A DNA stretch of 64,000 nt from Rufibacter roseus (GCF_001647285.1 NZ_LRML01000017.1:1-64000); one strand, 5' to 3'. Counted from the first letter of the stretch, positions 8,533 through 18,098 are shown. Translations and numbers: made by a program. Notes: a model not told the origin generated them from the letters alone.

Positions 8533-9609
8533 ATGATTTATGACTATCTGGTGGTTGGCCATGGCTTAGCCGGCGCTATTTTGACCTGTTTTTTAGAAAA
8601 CAGCGGTAAAACAGTTGTGGTGTATGATGTGCCCAAAAGCAATGCTGCCTCAAGAGTAGCGGCAGGATTGATTAATCCGGTGGCGGGTAAACGGTTTGCC
8701 AAAAGCTGGCAGATTGACGCATTTCTGCCTGTGGCCACCCAGTTTTACCAAGCCCTGGAAAAGCAGTATGGCGAGCAGCTGTTCTTCCAAAAGCCCATTC
8801 TAAAGTTATTCTCCACCCCTGAAGAACAGAACACCTGGATGGGGAAAAGCGCCGATACTTCCTGGCAGGAATATGTGGAAACCACTCATTTGCACCTGCC
8901 TCCCTCAGAGAATGTGTCACAGGAGTTGGGTGGGCTGCTGATAAAGAAAGGAGGCTATGTGGCCCTGCGTTCTTTTCTAAGTCTGCGGGAAAAAGACTTA
9001 GCCGCACGCAATGTCTTGCGCTCTCAACCGTTTGATATAAGCCAGTTGCAGATGGTACCCCATGGAGTACAGTATCAGGATGTGCAGGCCCGGAAAATAA
9101 TTTTCTGCGAAGGTGCCCAGGGGGCTGAGAACCCCTACTTCAATTGGTTGCCTTTCTCTTTGAACAAAGGTGAAATTTTAGATATAAAAGTGCCTGATTT
9201 CAAGGCAGAATATATCTATAACAAAGCAGTTTACGTTGTGCCTTTAGGCGGGGAGAAGTATAGGGTAGGGGCCACGTATAACTGGCGCGACTTAACTGAA
9301 GAAATCTCTGAGGAAAGCAAGGAAGAGCTTTCTGGAAAAATTAAGGAAATTTTAAAGAAACCATTTGATATTACAGAACAGTATGTAGGCATAAGGCCTG
9401 CTGTGCGTGACCGTAAACCGCTTATTGGGGTCCACCCCGAATTATCCCAAGTGGCCATTTTCAATGGCATGGGTTCAAAAGGGGTTTTAATGGCTCCGTT
9501 GTTGGCACAGCAACTAATTGCTGCTTTAGAAGAGGATAAACCTCTTTGGGCAGAGGCTAACATTGCCCGATATTTTTCTTTATATTTAGCATCTAAGTCA
9601 AACAGATGA
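8533..9609 (+). CDS. FAD-dependent oxidoreductase, DAO family
   Basis: 358 residues from the ATG at 8533. An upstream in-frame ATG at 8443 would overlap the divergent MBL gene and put 30 non-conserved residues before the dinucleotide fold, so 8533 is preferred. The N-terminus is the Rossmann signature YDYLVVGHGLAGAIL for FAD binding. GLINPVAGKRFAKSW and the C-terminal YVGIRPAVRDRKPLIGVHP ... FNGMGSKGVL match the D-amino-acid-oxidase/glycine-oxidase-like superfamily. It probably oxidises an amine or amino acid, but no feature fixes the substrate. Its TGA overlaps the ATG of the next gene (ATGA), so the two are translationally coupled. Confidence 0.85.
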   Translation: MIYDYLVVGHGLAGAILTCFLENSGKTVVVYDVPKSNAASRVAAGLINPVAGKRFAKSWQIDAFLPVATQFYQALEKQYGEQLFFQKPILKLFSTPEEQNTWMGKSADTSWQEYVETTHLHLPPSENVSQELGGLLIKKGGYVALRSFLSLREKDLAARNVLRSQPFDISQLQMVPHGVQYQDVQARKIIFCEGAQGAENPYFNWLPFSLNKGEILDIKVPDFKAEYIYNKAVYVVPLGGEKYRVGATYNWRDLTEEISEESKEELSGKIKEILKKPFDITEQYVGIRPAVRDRKPLIGVHPELSQVAIFNGMGSKGVLMAPLLAQQLIAALEEDKPLWAEANIARYFSLYLASKSNR

Positions 9610-12600
9610 GTCAATTCTCTACTCGCTTACTATATATGATGGGCCGTTTAGCGTTGTTGCTCCTGCTGGTAGGAGTACCCGCTGTTACAAAAGGCCAGGT
9701 AGTTGCCCCAGATGATTTCGGCCAGAACCGGATTCAGTACAAACGCTTTGTGTGGCAGTACTACAGCACCCAAAACTTTAATGTGTACTACTCGCAGGGG
9801 GGCATGGAGCATGCTCAGCATGCCGCTGAGTACGCAGAAAAGGAACTGAAGCGTGTCACGTCGCTGATTGGTTACTTCCCCTACTCTAAAATCACGCTAA
9901 TTATCTATAACTCGGTTTCTGACCTGAAGCAGAGTAACATTGGGCTGATTGATGACCCATATAAAGGGGGCAACGATGCGCTCTTTGTGAAAAGTAAAAT
10001 TGAGGTGGCCTATGAGGGGTCACAGACGGAGTTCAAGCGGCAGCTTACCTACAGCATTTCAGAACTGCTGTTGTCAGACATGATGTATGGCGGTAGCCTG
10101 AAAGAAGTGATCCAAAGCAATTACCTGTTGCGTTTGCCTGACTGGTTTGTGACTGGTGCGGCTTCTTACATAGCCGAAGGCTGGAGCGTGGAAATGGATG
10201 ATTACATGCGCGACATGATAGACAAAACCGGTGGCAGGCGCCCTGAACCTCTGTTTGCGCGGAATCAACGCCTGACAGGCCAATCTATCTGGAGCTATAT
10301 TGTAGAACGGCATGGGCCCTCTGCTATTCAAAATATTCTAAACCTTACCCGCATAACCCGTGATATTGAAATTGGTATTGCCAGTAGTTTGAACATGCCC
10401 TACAAGCGGTTCATGCGCGATTGGTTTGCCTATTATGTAACCGCCAACAGTTTTGCCGAAGGGGAGTTGCCAACTGCTGATAAAGCAAATAAAATAAAGC
10501 GCATAAATGCCCGCAGTTACTTATACTCTGAGCCTGTGCTTAGCCCCAGCGGAAAGCAACTAGCCTATGTAATGTACGACAGGGGTAGCTACAAAGTAAT
10601 TGTGCGTAATCTGGAGCGCGATCGTCAGAAAACAATCTACCGCGGCGGGTTTAAAATGCCTAACCAGAAAATGGACACCTCGGTGCCCTTGTTGGCTTGG
10701 CGTTCTGAGTCTGTGTTGGGTATAACAGATTACAAAAAAGGCAAGCTGCAGCTAAGGCAGCAAAATGCAAACAACCGGCATGTTCCGGTGGTAGATGCCA
10801 TAAGAAGGTTATTCGGAGACAATGAACGTGTCATGTCTTTGGCCGCTTACTCCCAAATCACCGGCTTTGATTATTCAGATGACGGGCAACTGATGGTGCT
10901 GAGCGGCGTGAGAGACGGACAAACAGATTTGTTTCTGTACCGAGGTTCGCGTTTGCAGCAACAGCTGACCAAAGACGTGTTTGATGAACTAAACCCATCA
11001 TTTATGCCAGGTGCCGCCAGCCGAATTCTGTTCAGCTCCAACCGTTTTCAAGACTCATTGCAGTCGGCTCAGGCAAAATTTGGGGCTGTTTCAGACAACT
11101 ACAACATTTTTGTCTATGACCCCAATACCACCCCTTCTAAGTTCTGGCAGTTAACGTATTCACCGGCCAATGAGGTGCAGCCTAGAGGTTTATCTGAAGA
11201 TGAGATAGTCTATATTGGGGAAGAAACAGGTATTCGGTCACTTTACCGCCAGAATATTAAAACCGGCACTGTAGAAAGAGTGACAGATTTTCGGCAGAAC
11301 ATCAAAGACTACGACTACAGCAGTAAAAGCGGAAATCTTGCCTTCATAGCCGATGATAGATCAAAGGAGTATGCGTATGTGTACCCTGGGTTTACCTTGG
11401 CGGCAGTAGGTGATAAAAGTTTCAAAACAAAGCGCCAGCAGGTACTGGAGGGTCATTACCAGCGGCGTTTAGAGCAGGAAAGAGCAAGAGTAGCGGCTGC
11501 ATTGGCTGCCAAAGCCGCCGCCGATTCTGTTGCTGCCTTACAGCCAAACACGGCTCCTGCCCAGTCAGATAGTACTACGGTTACTCCGGTAGCTCCGCAA
11601 AAGCCCAGAACAATTTTGTCAGTGGCCCCTACAAACGCCGAGTCTTTAGGCAGACCAAGATCTTATGATTTAAGATTTGGGGTAAACAACATTATTACCT
11701 CCATACACGCAGATCCATTGTTGGGCTTCGGGTTTGTAATGGAGGTAGGCATGGCCGACCTTTTTGAGGACTATCGAATCAGGGGAGGAGTGTTCGCCCT
11801 TACTGATTTACAAACAACGAACTTTTACGCTGAGTACTCAAACCTTAAGAACCGGTACGACTACCGTATTGGTTACCTAAAGCAGAGTGTATTGCAGGTA
11901 ACAAATGGAGGTGCTGTTAGAAGAAGGTTGCACAAGCATGAAGTAATGCCTGCGCTTAGCTATCCGTTAACAAACGCATTAAGTGTAAAGTTGCTGCCAC
12001 GGTATTCTAACATAAGGTACACATTCATTGAAAATTTCTCTGTGCCTGACGTGGTCATGGATTTTGCCGGAGTTGGTGGCGAACTTGTTTTTGATAACTC
12101 AGTGGTTACCGGCATGAACATGCGCGAAGGTACCCGTATGAAAGTGGGTGTTACCCGCATGTATGGCATAGGTGAAAAAGAAATAGGGTTCGGTAAATTC
12201 TACGCTGACCTGCGTCATTATCAGAAAATTCACAAAGAAATCATTTGGGCTAACCGTTTAAGTTACGGGCACTCATTTGGACCATCGCCTAAAAAATACC
12301 TCTTAGGCGGGGTAGATAACTGGATCAATGCCTCTGAAGACGATGTGCCTGTTTACAACAACAACATGACTCCGGCCGATTTCTTCTATCTGGAGTTTGC
12401 CACCCCTTTACGTGGATTCAACTACAATGCCCGCAACGGTACCCGTTATGTGCTCTGGAACTCAGAGTTCCGCTTGCCATTGTTTCAGTACCTGTTTGAG
12501 GGGCCTATCAACTCCGGTTTCTTTAGAAACTTCCAGGGAGTTGGATTCTTTGAGGCAGGAACGGCCTATAACACGGGTAATCCCTTCTCTGAAGACAACT

Positions 12601-12800
12601 CAGTAAACATACAGCCTGTGCCGCAGCCACCGTTTGAGGTGATTGTACGCAACTTCCGGAACCCGTTCATGTATGGCTATGGCTGGGGAGTGAGAACAAC
12701 CTTGTTAGGGGTCTACGGCCGCTTTGATATGGCTTGGGGTGAAAAGGAGCTGATACGTGAAGGACCTAAATACTACTTCTCATTGGGTTACGACTTCTAA
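9606..12800 (+). CDS. Envelope protein: MA-peptidase-like, TolB-like propeller and outer-membrane barrel
   Basis: 1064 residues with a signal peptide (cleavage near VTKG-QVV). Residues about 40-290 resemble a zinc-peptidase MA-like domain (FNVYYSQGG ... LPDWFVTGAASYIAEGW), but the expected HExxH is absent (LTYSISELLL in its place), so it is probably inactive. About 295-640 is a TolB/DPP-IV-type beta propeller (repeats such as LSPSGKQLAYVMYDRGSYKV, FDYSDDGQLMVLSG). After an Ala/Pro-rich linker (about 630-680), the C-terminal third (about 690-1064) reads as an outer-membrane barrel with a surface-antigen/BamA-like end (PKKYLLGGVDNWI, ending YYFSLGYDF). Proteins like this are often annotated 'TolB' in Bacteroidota. 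The barrel suggests an outer-membrane role; function is unknown. Confidence 0.75.
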   Translation: MSQFSTRLLYMMGRLALLLLLVGVPAVTKGQVVAPDDFGQNRIQYKRFVWQYYSTQNFNVYYSQGGMEHAQHAAEYAEKELKRVTSLIGYFPYSKITLIIYNSVSDLKQSNIGLIDDPYKGGNDALFVKSKIEVAYEGSQTEFKRQLTYSISELLLSDMMYGGSLKEVIQSNYLLRLPDWFVTGAASYIAEGWSVEMDDYMRDMIDKTGGRRPEPLFARNQRLTGQSIWSYIVERHGPSAIQNILNLTRITRDIEIGIASSLNMPYKRFMRDWFAYYVTANSFAEGELPTADKANKIKRINARSYLYSEPVLSPSGKQLAYVMYDRGSYKVIVRNLERDRQKTIYRGGFKMPNQKMDTSVPLLAWRSESVLGITDYKKGKLQLRQQNANNRHVPVVDAIRRLFGDNERVMSLAAYSQITGFDYSDDGQLMVLSGVRDGQTDLFLYRGSRLQQQLTKDVFDELNPSFMPGAASRILFSSNRFQDSLQSAQAKFGAVSDNYNIFVYDPNTTPSKFWQLTYSPANEVQPRGLSEDEIVYIGEETGIRSLYRQNIKTGTVERVTDFRQNIKDYDYSSKSGNLAFIADDRSKEYAYVYPGFTLAAVGDKSFKTKRQQVLEGHYQRRLEQERARVAAALAAKAAADSVAALQPNTAPAQSDSTTVTPVAPQKPRTILSVAPTNAESLGRPRSYDLRFGVNNIITSIHADPLLGFGFVMEVGMADLFEDYRIRGGVFALTDLQTTNFYAEYSNLKNRYDYRIGYLKQSVLQVTNGGAVRRRLHKHEVMPALSYPLTNALSVKLLPRYSNIRYTFIENFSVPDVVMDFAGVGGELVFDNSVVTGMNMREGTRMKVGVTRMYGIGEKEIGFGKFYADLRHYQKIHKEIIWANRLSYGHSFGPSPKKYLLGGVDNWINASEDDVPVYNNNMTPADFFYLEFATPLRGFNYNARNGTRYVLWNSEFRLPLFQYLFEGPINSGFFRNFQGVGFFEAGTAYNTGNPFSEDNSVNIQPVPQPPFEVIVRNFRNPFMYGYGWGVRTTLLGVYGRFDMAWGEKELIREGPKYYFSLGYDF

Positions 12801-12821
12801 TATAAACGTTTCTTCAGCATT

Positions 12822-12861
12822 ACGTTTTAAGGCTATTTTACCAAAAACAGCCTTAAAACGT
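12822..12861. repeat. Dispersed palindromic repeat, copy 2
   Basis: Perfect 13-bp outer arms (ACGTTTTAAGGCT at 12822-12834 and AGCCTTAAAACGT at 12849-12861) around ATTTTACCAAAAAC. It lies 21 bases after the TolB-propeller gene and may also act as its terminator. Confidence 0.75.
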
Positions 12862-13032
12862 GAAAGCCTCTGGTGCAGCACACTGGAGGCTTTCTGTTTG
12901 TTAGCACCCGTGATACAAGTAAAAATTTGCCTGTAACACCTGAATATCACCGGCAGCACCGCGCAAGTGCAACATGGGGTGTAAGTGACGCTTTTTCATT
13001 AAATTTACTTTTTATCAACTGACTTCGCCCAT

Positions 13033-13917
13033 ATGCTTCTTTCAATGACAGGTTTTGGTGCGGCTCAATTAGAGACCGACGCCTATACCCTCAGCATCGA
13101 GATAAAATCACTGAACTCTAAATCAATGGACCTGAGCCTGCGGATTCCACGCAGCTTGTCAGACAAAGAACTGGAAATACGTAATCTGGTGAGCCGGAGC
13201 CTGGTGCGGGGCAAAGTGAATTTAAACATAGATTTGGCGCGTAACAAAGGAGTAGGGGCCAAGAATAAAATCAACTCAGAGTTACTGAAAGCCTATTACC
13301 AAGAGCTGGAGCAAGCGGCGCAGTTATTGGGTGCACAATCTCCTGATTTGTTCCGTTTGGCTTTGCAAATGCCCGAAGTGCTGCAGACAGAAGCCGCCGA
13401 AGAAGGAAAAACAGAGGAGGTAAGTTGGGAAACAGTAGCACCACTGCTCCAGCAGGCCATAGACAACCTGAACAGCTTCAGGGCCGATGAAGGGAAAGCG
13501 CTGACCGCAGAAATCGTTTCTTACATAGACCGCATCAGAATTTTGCTGGCCGAGGTAGATAAGCACGACCCTAAGCGGGTAGAGCAGATCAAGCAGCGCA
13601 TTCAGAGCCACTTGCAGGAAATAAGCGCTTCAGAGTCTTTCAACCAGAACCGCTTTGAGCAGGAAATGATCTACTACATTGAGAAGCTGGATATTGCCGA
13701 AGAGAAAGTGCGGTTAATTAACCACTTACACTATTTCACAGAGACCGTGTACCTTCCTGAACCAACCGGTAAAAAGCTTGGTTTTATCTCTCAGGAGATA
13801 GGCCGCGAAATTAACACCATCGGTTCTAAAGCAAATGATTCCACCATTCAGCACTTGGTGGTAGAAATGAAAGAAGAGCTGGAAAAGATTAAAGAGCAGC
13901 TGAACAATATTTTATAA
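13033..13917 (+). CDS. yicC: YicC family endoribonuclease
   Basis: 294 residues with both family halves. YicC_N starts with the family signature MLLSMTGFGAA and continues through SLNSKSMDLSLRIPRSL. The C-terminal DUF1732 region ends with PTGKKLGFISQEIGREINTIGSKAND, followed by a coiled-coil-like tail. Members of this family (E. coli YicC, B. subtilis YloC) are RNases acting on small RNAs. It has no signal peptide. In many bacteria the gene precedes gmk; here a secreted protease follows instead. Confidence 0.9.
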   Translation: MLLSMTGFGAAQLETDAYTLSIEIKSLNSKSMDLSLRIPRSLSDKELEIRNLVSRSLVRGKVNLNIDLARNKGVGAKNKINSELLKAYYQELEQAAQLLGAQSPDLFRLALQMPEVLQTEAAEEGKTEEVSWETVAPLLQQAIDNLNSFRADEGKALTAEIVSYIDRIRILLAEVDKHDPKRVEQIKQRIQSHLQEISASESFNQNRFEQEMIYYIEKLDIAEEKVRLINHLHYFTETVYLPEPTGKKLGFISQEIGREINTIGSKANDSTIQHLVVEMKEELEKIKEQLNNIL

Positions 13918-13924
13918 CAAGAAG

Positions 13925-13963
13925 ATGTTTTTGTGCTGATTTTACAAAAACATGCCCAAAACG
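13925..13963. repeat. Dispersed palindromic repeat, copy 3
   Basis: TGTTTTTGTGCTGATTTT, then ACA, then a right arm ending GCCCAAAACG. It spans the first possible ATG (13952) of the following protease gene and ends 3 bases before the preferred ATG at 13967. It is more diverged than most copies. Confidence 0.55.
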
Positions 13964-13966
13964 CAC

Positions 13967-16078
13967 ATGCTTCAAAAATTACTGGCCATTATCTTGCTCT
14001 TAGGAGCCGGCACCACTACTGCTTGGAGCCAAAGCCGCTCCTGCGGCACCATGGAGCATGTGCAACGTCTTGAAAAGAACCGGCCAAACCTACGGCAGCA
14101 GCTAAAGCAGCAGGCACGTATGGCCAGCTTCACCGGTACTAAAAGATTATCTGGTAACACGCCATTGGCAGATGTCATCACTATTCCGGTTGTAGTGCAT
14201 GTGGTATACAATGAACAAACACAGAATATTTCTGATGCCCAGATAGCGTCGCAGATTGAGGTGCTGAACAAAGACTTCAGGCGCTTGAATACTGATGCCG
14301 GCAAAACCCCTGCCATGTTCAAAGGAGTAGCCGCCGACACAGAAATTGAGTTTGTTCTGGCCAAACGCACCCCAGACGGAGAGACAACCACAGGCATTAC
14401 CCGCACGCAAACCAGCGTAACTGATTTTGCCGTTGATGATAAGATGAAATTTTCTTCTTCTGGCGGAAAAGACGCCTGGAATACTGAAAAGTACCTTAAT
14501 ATTTGGGTGGTGCATTTTGCCGCTTTTGAAGATGTGCTGGGGTACGGGCAGTTTCCTAACTCAGGATCACCCTTAACCGATGGGGTAGTAGTAGACTATC
14601 GGTATTTTGGAACCACTGGTACCGCTACGGCTCCTTTCAACAAAGGCCGCACCACTACCCATGAGGTAGGGCACTGGCTCAACTTGTTCCATATCTGGGG
14701 CGATGAAGATTGCGGAGATGATGCCGTTGCCGATACCCCAACTCAGGAAACAGAGAATGTAGGTTGTCCATCAACTTTTCCGCTGCCGTCTTGTGACAAC
14801 GTGAGTGACATGTACATGAACTACATGGATTACACTGACGATGGCTGCATGAATTTATTTACCGCTGGGCAGAAAGCGGTTATGCGGTCTGCCCTAATCA
14901 ACCTCCGCCCAGGTCTTTTAACTTCAAAAGGCGCTATGGAGGTAGAAGTGCCGGTCTTAGACGCTGCTCTAATTGGAGTAACCGCCCCTGCAAAGGTGTT
15001 GTGCCAGAACAGTTTTGCTCCAGCGATAGTGTTACGTAACAGGGGCAGCCAAACCCTCAGTAATGTGCAGTTACAGTATAGGCTAGACAATGGAACTCCC
15101 CAAACCTACACGTGGACCGGCACCTTGCCCTCTTACCAAAATGTAACGGTTACCTTGCCGGTGCAAACGGCAGGCGCGGGGCAGCGGGTTTTATCAGTTG
15201 CCATTGTGTCTCGGAATAACAGTGCTTCAGACGCCAATGCCGGAAATGATCAGATTAATTATGCGTTTCAGGTGCATGGCAGGACGTTGCCTTTGAATGA
15301 AAGTTTTGAAAGTGCCGCATTCCCGCCTGCGGGTTGGGAATTGCTGAACCCCGATGCTACTGTGACCTGGGCAAACACTACTAAAGCCGCTAAATCTGGG
15401 TCAGCCTCAGTATTCATGGATAACTATAACTATGAATCTGCAGGGCAGGTAGATGAACTAGTGCTGCCTCCGCTGGATTTAACCAGCCGTACCTCACCCA
15501 TTTTAAGCTTTCATTTGGCGTATGCCTTATATTCTCCAAATGGGTATTCAGATACTTTAGAGGTATTGGTTTCAACTGACTGTGGAGCCACTTATCAGCG
15601 GGTTTACCGTAAATTTGACGCCAGCTTATCTACAACTACTCCTGCTTATACAGATGTTCAATTTGTGCCAAAAGCGGGGCAGTGGCGTTTAGAGGCTGTA
15701 GATTTATCTGCTTTCACTGCCGCTACCACCGCCATCATCAAATTCCGCCATATCACTGACTATGAGAACAATCTTTATTTAGATGATATCAAAGTAGACG
15801 GTGGCCCATTGGGCATTGCTGAAGACTTAGCCAAACAGGCGGTAAAAGTATCTCCTAACCCTACCAGTGGTGTAGTGCAGGTAGAATCTCCGGAGGCGCT
15901 GATAACAGAAGTACAAGTGCTCAATGCCATCGGGAAAGTGGTACAAGCAGAAAGCTACGGTCAAAGTAAAAAGAGATCCCTTCAACTTGAATTGCATAAC
16001 CATCCTAACGGAGTGTATTTGGTCAGGCTCCTGACAGATAAAGGAACTGTTGTGCGCCGGATAGTACTTGTGCGGTAG
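13967..16078 (+). CDS. Secreted M43 (pappalysin-like) metalloprotease with T9SS sorting domain
   Basis: 703 residues from the ATG at 13967. The ATG at 13952 lies inside a palindromic repeat and adds only MPKTH before the signal peptide MLQKLLAIILLLGAG...AWSQ, so the later start is preferred. The catalytic domain has the metzincin motif HEVGHWLNLFH (about 232-242), with Asn where many members have Gly, and a Met-turn region MYMNYMDYTDDGCMNLF. After it come a CARDB-like Ig segment and a MAM/cleaved-adhesin-like jelly roll starting LNESFESAAFPPAGWEL. The last ~80 residues are a type A sorting domain (VSPNPTSGVVQVES ... NPNGVYLVRL-like, ending IVLVR). It is therefore expected to be a T9SS substrate processed by PorU. 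Confidence 0.9.
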   Translation: MLQKLLAIILLLGAGTTTAWSQSRSCGTMEHVQRLEKNRPNLRQQLKQQARMASFTGTKRLSGNTPLADVITIPVVVHVVYNEQTQNISDAQIASQIEVLNKDFRRLNTDAGKTPAMFKGVAADTEIEFVLAKRTPDGETTTGITRTQTSVTDFAVDDKMKFSSSGGKDAWNTEKYLNIWVVHFAAFEDVLGYGQFPNSGSPLTDGVVVDYRYFGTTGTATAPFNKGRTTTHEVGHWLNLFHIWGDEDCGDDAVADTPTQETENVGCPSTFPLPSCDNVSDMYMNYMDYTDDGCMNLFTAGQKAVMRSALINLRPGLLTSKGAMEVEVPVLDAALIGVTAPAKVLCQNSFAPAIVLRNRGSQTLSNVQLQYRLDNGTPQTYTWTGTLPSYQNVTVTLPVQTAGAGQRVLSVAIVSRNNSASDANAGNDQINYAFQVHGRTLPLNESFESAAFPPAGWELLNPDATVTWANTTKAAKSGSASVFMDNYNYESAGQVDELVLPPLDLTSRTSPILSFHLAYALYSPNGYSDTLEVLVSTDCGATYQRVYRKFDASLSTTTPAYTDVQFVPKAGQWRLEAVDLSAFTAATTAIIKFRHITDYENNLYLDDIKVDGGPLGIAEDLAKQAVKVSPNPTSGVVQVESPEALITEVQVLNAIGKVVQAESYGQSKKRSLQLELHNHPNGVYLVRLLTDKGTVVRRIVLVR

Positions 16079-16117
16079 CGCATTGACAAGCTAATTTTTT
16101 TCTACTCTCTATAAGTT

Positions 16118-16171
16118 CAAGAGCCTGTTTTAGGCCTGTTTTATGAAAAACGGGTGTAAAACAGGCTCTTG
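16118..16171. repeat. Dispersed palindromic repeat, copy 4
   Basis: The longest arms in the family: 15-bp perfect outer stem CAAGAGCCTGTTTTA (16118-16132) with TAAAACAGGCTCTTG (16157-16171), around GGCCTGTTTTATGAAAAACGGGTG. It lies between the convergent M43 and M28 genes, so it could also terminate transcripts from both sides. The remaining bases 16172-16400 hold no recognisable gene. Confidence 0.8.
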
Positions 16172-16400
16172 TAGTTTTGTATCATTTCACTTGCTGCATT
16201 TGAAAACAGCAGAAGATAGACAAAGCATATTGTGGAGTTATAACAGGAAAAGAACGGCATGCACTATGGCAGTAACTTATAGATACTAAAGTCACGGAAG
16301 AAACTTTCGCGACATAAAAGCCCCTTAAATTTTTCTTTACAAGATGCTAACTTTAGAGGAGAGGGGGGAGTGGCCTTCGCGCAAAAGAAAATCAGCATTG

Positions 16401-17672
16401 CTACAATGCTTTAATAAACGCTTTAATGAGTGTAAATACTTCCTTGAACTTAGTTAAAGGGAGTGTATTGGGGGTGTCTTTGGGGTGATGATACTCAGTG
16501 GTTGTGCCTCCAAGGGTATAAAAGAAGAAAGCGGGAACTCCCTCCTCGGTGAAATAATAATGATCTGAGTTAGCTGCTTTGCCACGGCTTTTGATCTGGG
16601 GCAGTAGCTGGTGCTGCTTGTTCAACTGCTGTAACAAAGTGAACTGCTCAGGGAAAACGGTTCCATTCACCACCATCAAGCCCTCCTCTCCGGTACTTAG
16701 CAAGTCAAGGTTCAACAGAAACTTAATGTTATTCAACGGGAACAGCGGATGCTCGGTGTAGAACTTTGATCCTAACAAGCTAGCTTCTTCTGCTGCAAAA
16801 GCTATAAACGTAATAGAATACTCAGGAGCGTTCTGAGGCTGGGCATACCAATGGGCCAGTTCCAGAAGCATGGCAGTGCCGCTGGCATTGTCGTGGGCAC
16901 CCGGAAAGTACAGGTCTTTCCCCTGGTGGCCTAAATGATCATAATGGGCGGTTATGACCACAAATGAATCAGGCTTTTGGCTGCCTTTGATGTACCCAAT
17001 CACGTTCTGGCTCTGGTACTTTTCTTCCAGACGGGCATCAACGGCAAGCTCTACTTTCTTAGCTTTAGTTGGCCATGACTTCTCCAGCACTTCCAGCACC
17101 GGAAACGGGAACTGCCATCCTAAAACAGTGCCCATGAGTTTTGGGCCGGGCTTTAAAACAATGATTGCTTCGGCCTCCAGTATTTGCTCCTGAAAAATTT
17201 GAGGCAATGAAAGGAGGTCTTTGAAATGCCGGTCCCGCACCACAATGACTCTGTTCTTAAAGTTATAGGAAAGAAAATCCTGCGACTCATCAACGTCTTG
17301 CAGAAGCATAGTGTCAATGGCGTAGACTTTGCCATCGCCTTGCCCGGCACCCGTGGCACCATGTGCTATAAAGTCTACCCCGGCAACTAATGGCTTTCCA
17401 TTCACTCTTAGGAAAAGCCGGTTGTCCAGAATATTGATGGGCAGGGTGAAAGGCTGCTGGTAGTTTGGCGTGAAAGACTGTAAGCCGATGGAGGCAAATT
17501 GCTGTTGTAGGTACCGGGCGGCCAGGCTATCTCCTTTAAATGCATAGCCTCGGCCGTGCAAAGCCGGAGAAGCTAATTCAGCAATGGTTTCCCGCACTCT
17601 GGCCATGTCTTGGGCAAAAGCCGGAAACGTAAAGAGCAATAGGCATAGGCTCTGGAGCAGACGCTGACGCAT
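16401..17672 (-). CDS. Secreted M28 family zinc aminopeptidase
   Basis: 423 residues from the Met at 17672, which begins a clean signal peptide (MRQRLLQSLCLLLFTFPAFAQ). The longer frame from 17765 overlaps the upstream vanZ-like gene and is unlikely. Co-catalytic zinc ligands of M28 are visible: His in ITAHYDHLG, the bridging Asp in PGAHDNASGTAML, Glu pair in FAAEEASLLGS, Asp in LNLDLLSTG and the late His in TTEYHHPKDTPNT. The insertion before the catalytic domain looks like a PA domain. It probably removes N-terminal amino acids from peptides in the periplasm. It is the last gene of the run ruvA-sprA-gcvH-vanZ-M28. Confidence 0.9.
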   Translation of the reverse strand: MRQRLLQSLCLLLFTFPAFAQDMARVRETIAELASPALHGRGYAFKGDSLAARYLQQQFASIGLQSFTPNYQQPFTLPINILDNRLFLRVNGKPLVAGVDFIAHGATGAGQGDGKVYAIDTMLLQDVDESQDFLSYNFKNRVIVVRDRHFKDLLSLPQIFQEQILEAEAIIVLKPGPKLMGTVLGWQFPFPVLEVLEKSWPTKAKKVELAVDARLEEKYQSQNVIGYIKGSQKPDSFVVITAHYDHLGHQGKDLYFPGAHDNASGTAMLLELAHWYAQPQNAPEYSITFIAFAAEEASLLGSKFYTEHPLFPLNNIKFLLNLDLLSTGEEGLMVVNGTVFPEQFTLLQQLNKQHQLLPQIKSRGKAANSDHYYFTEEGVPAFFFYTLGGTTTEYHHPKDTPNTLPLTKFKEVFTLIKAFIKAL

Positions 17673-17697
17673 AGGTAGTAAAGGCAAAGAAGCTGTT

Positions 17698-18090
17698 TTA
17701 CGCTTGATTTCTGAAAAGTAGGCGAGAAACAAAAGGCCAAAGTGCCAGGCCAAGTAAACACCCAATACAATTGCTCAGCACGTCTGACATTTCCGGAGAT
17801 CTACCTAAGGACATGGCGCCCTGCAGTAGTTCTATCACAATTCCGAAGAGTATGGAAAGCAGAAAAATTCCGGTAGCAATGCCCTTGGTTAAAACTATAC
17901 CAGGGTCACGGCGAAACCCATAAAAAGAAAGGAGAATTAAAATTCCAAACAGCAGGGCGTGCGCCAGTGAGTCAAAGGTTAGCAGGTCCAGCTTTGGGGG
18001 AGGGGGTAGCGCTTGCGCAGGCATTAATGTCCCTATCAAGATGACGAATGCCCACGCAAGTGCCGGTATGTAATGAATAAAACGATTCAA
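17698..18090 (-). CDS. VanZ-like family membrane protein
   Basis: 130 residues with four hydrophobic segments (about 8-25, 44-60, 69-92, 104-122). The pattern LIGTLMPAQALPPPP ... DSLAHALLFGILILLSFYG ... IELLQGAMSLGRSPEMSDVLSNCIGCLLG is that of VanZ-like proteins; the conserved polar residues H (SLAHAL) and E/D (ELLQ, MSDVLSN) face the membrane. The molecular function is unknown. It lies 8 bases after gcvH, and the sprA-gcvH-vanZ order recurs in Bacteroidota, suggesting a conserved locus rather than a functional pathway. Confidence 0.85.
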   Translation of the reverse strand: MNRFIHYIPALAWAFVILIGTLMPAQALPPPPKLDLLTFDSLAHALLFGILILLSFYGFRRDPGIVLTKGIATGIFLLSILFGIVIELLQGAMSLGRSPEMSDVLSNCIGCLLGLALWPFVSRLLFRNQA

Positions 18091-18098
18091 AGCGGAAA

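Noticed and set aside
13952-16078. M43 protease inactive because Asn replaces Gly in HExxHxxGxxH
   Set aside because: HEVGHWLN(L)xH variants are common in Bacteroidota M43 proteins, and the three His and the Glu are all present.
16401-17765. Longer start for the M28 peptidase at 17765
   Set aside because: It would overlap the vanZ-like gene and bury the clear signal peptide that starts at 17672.
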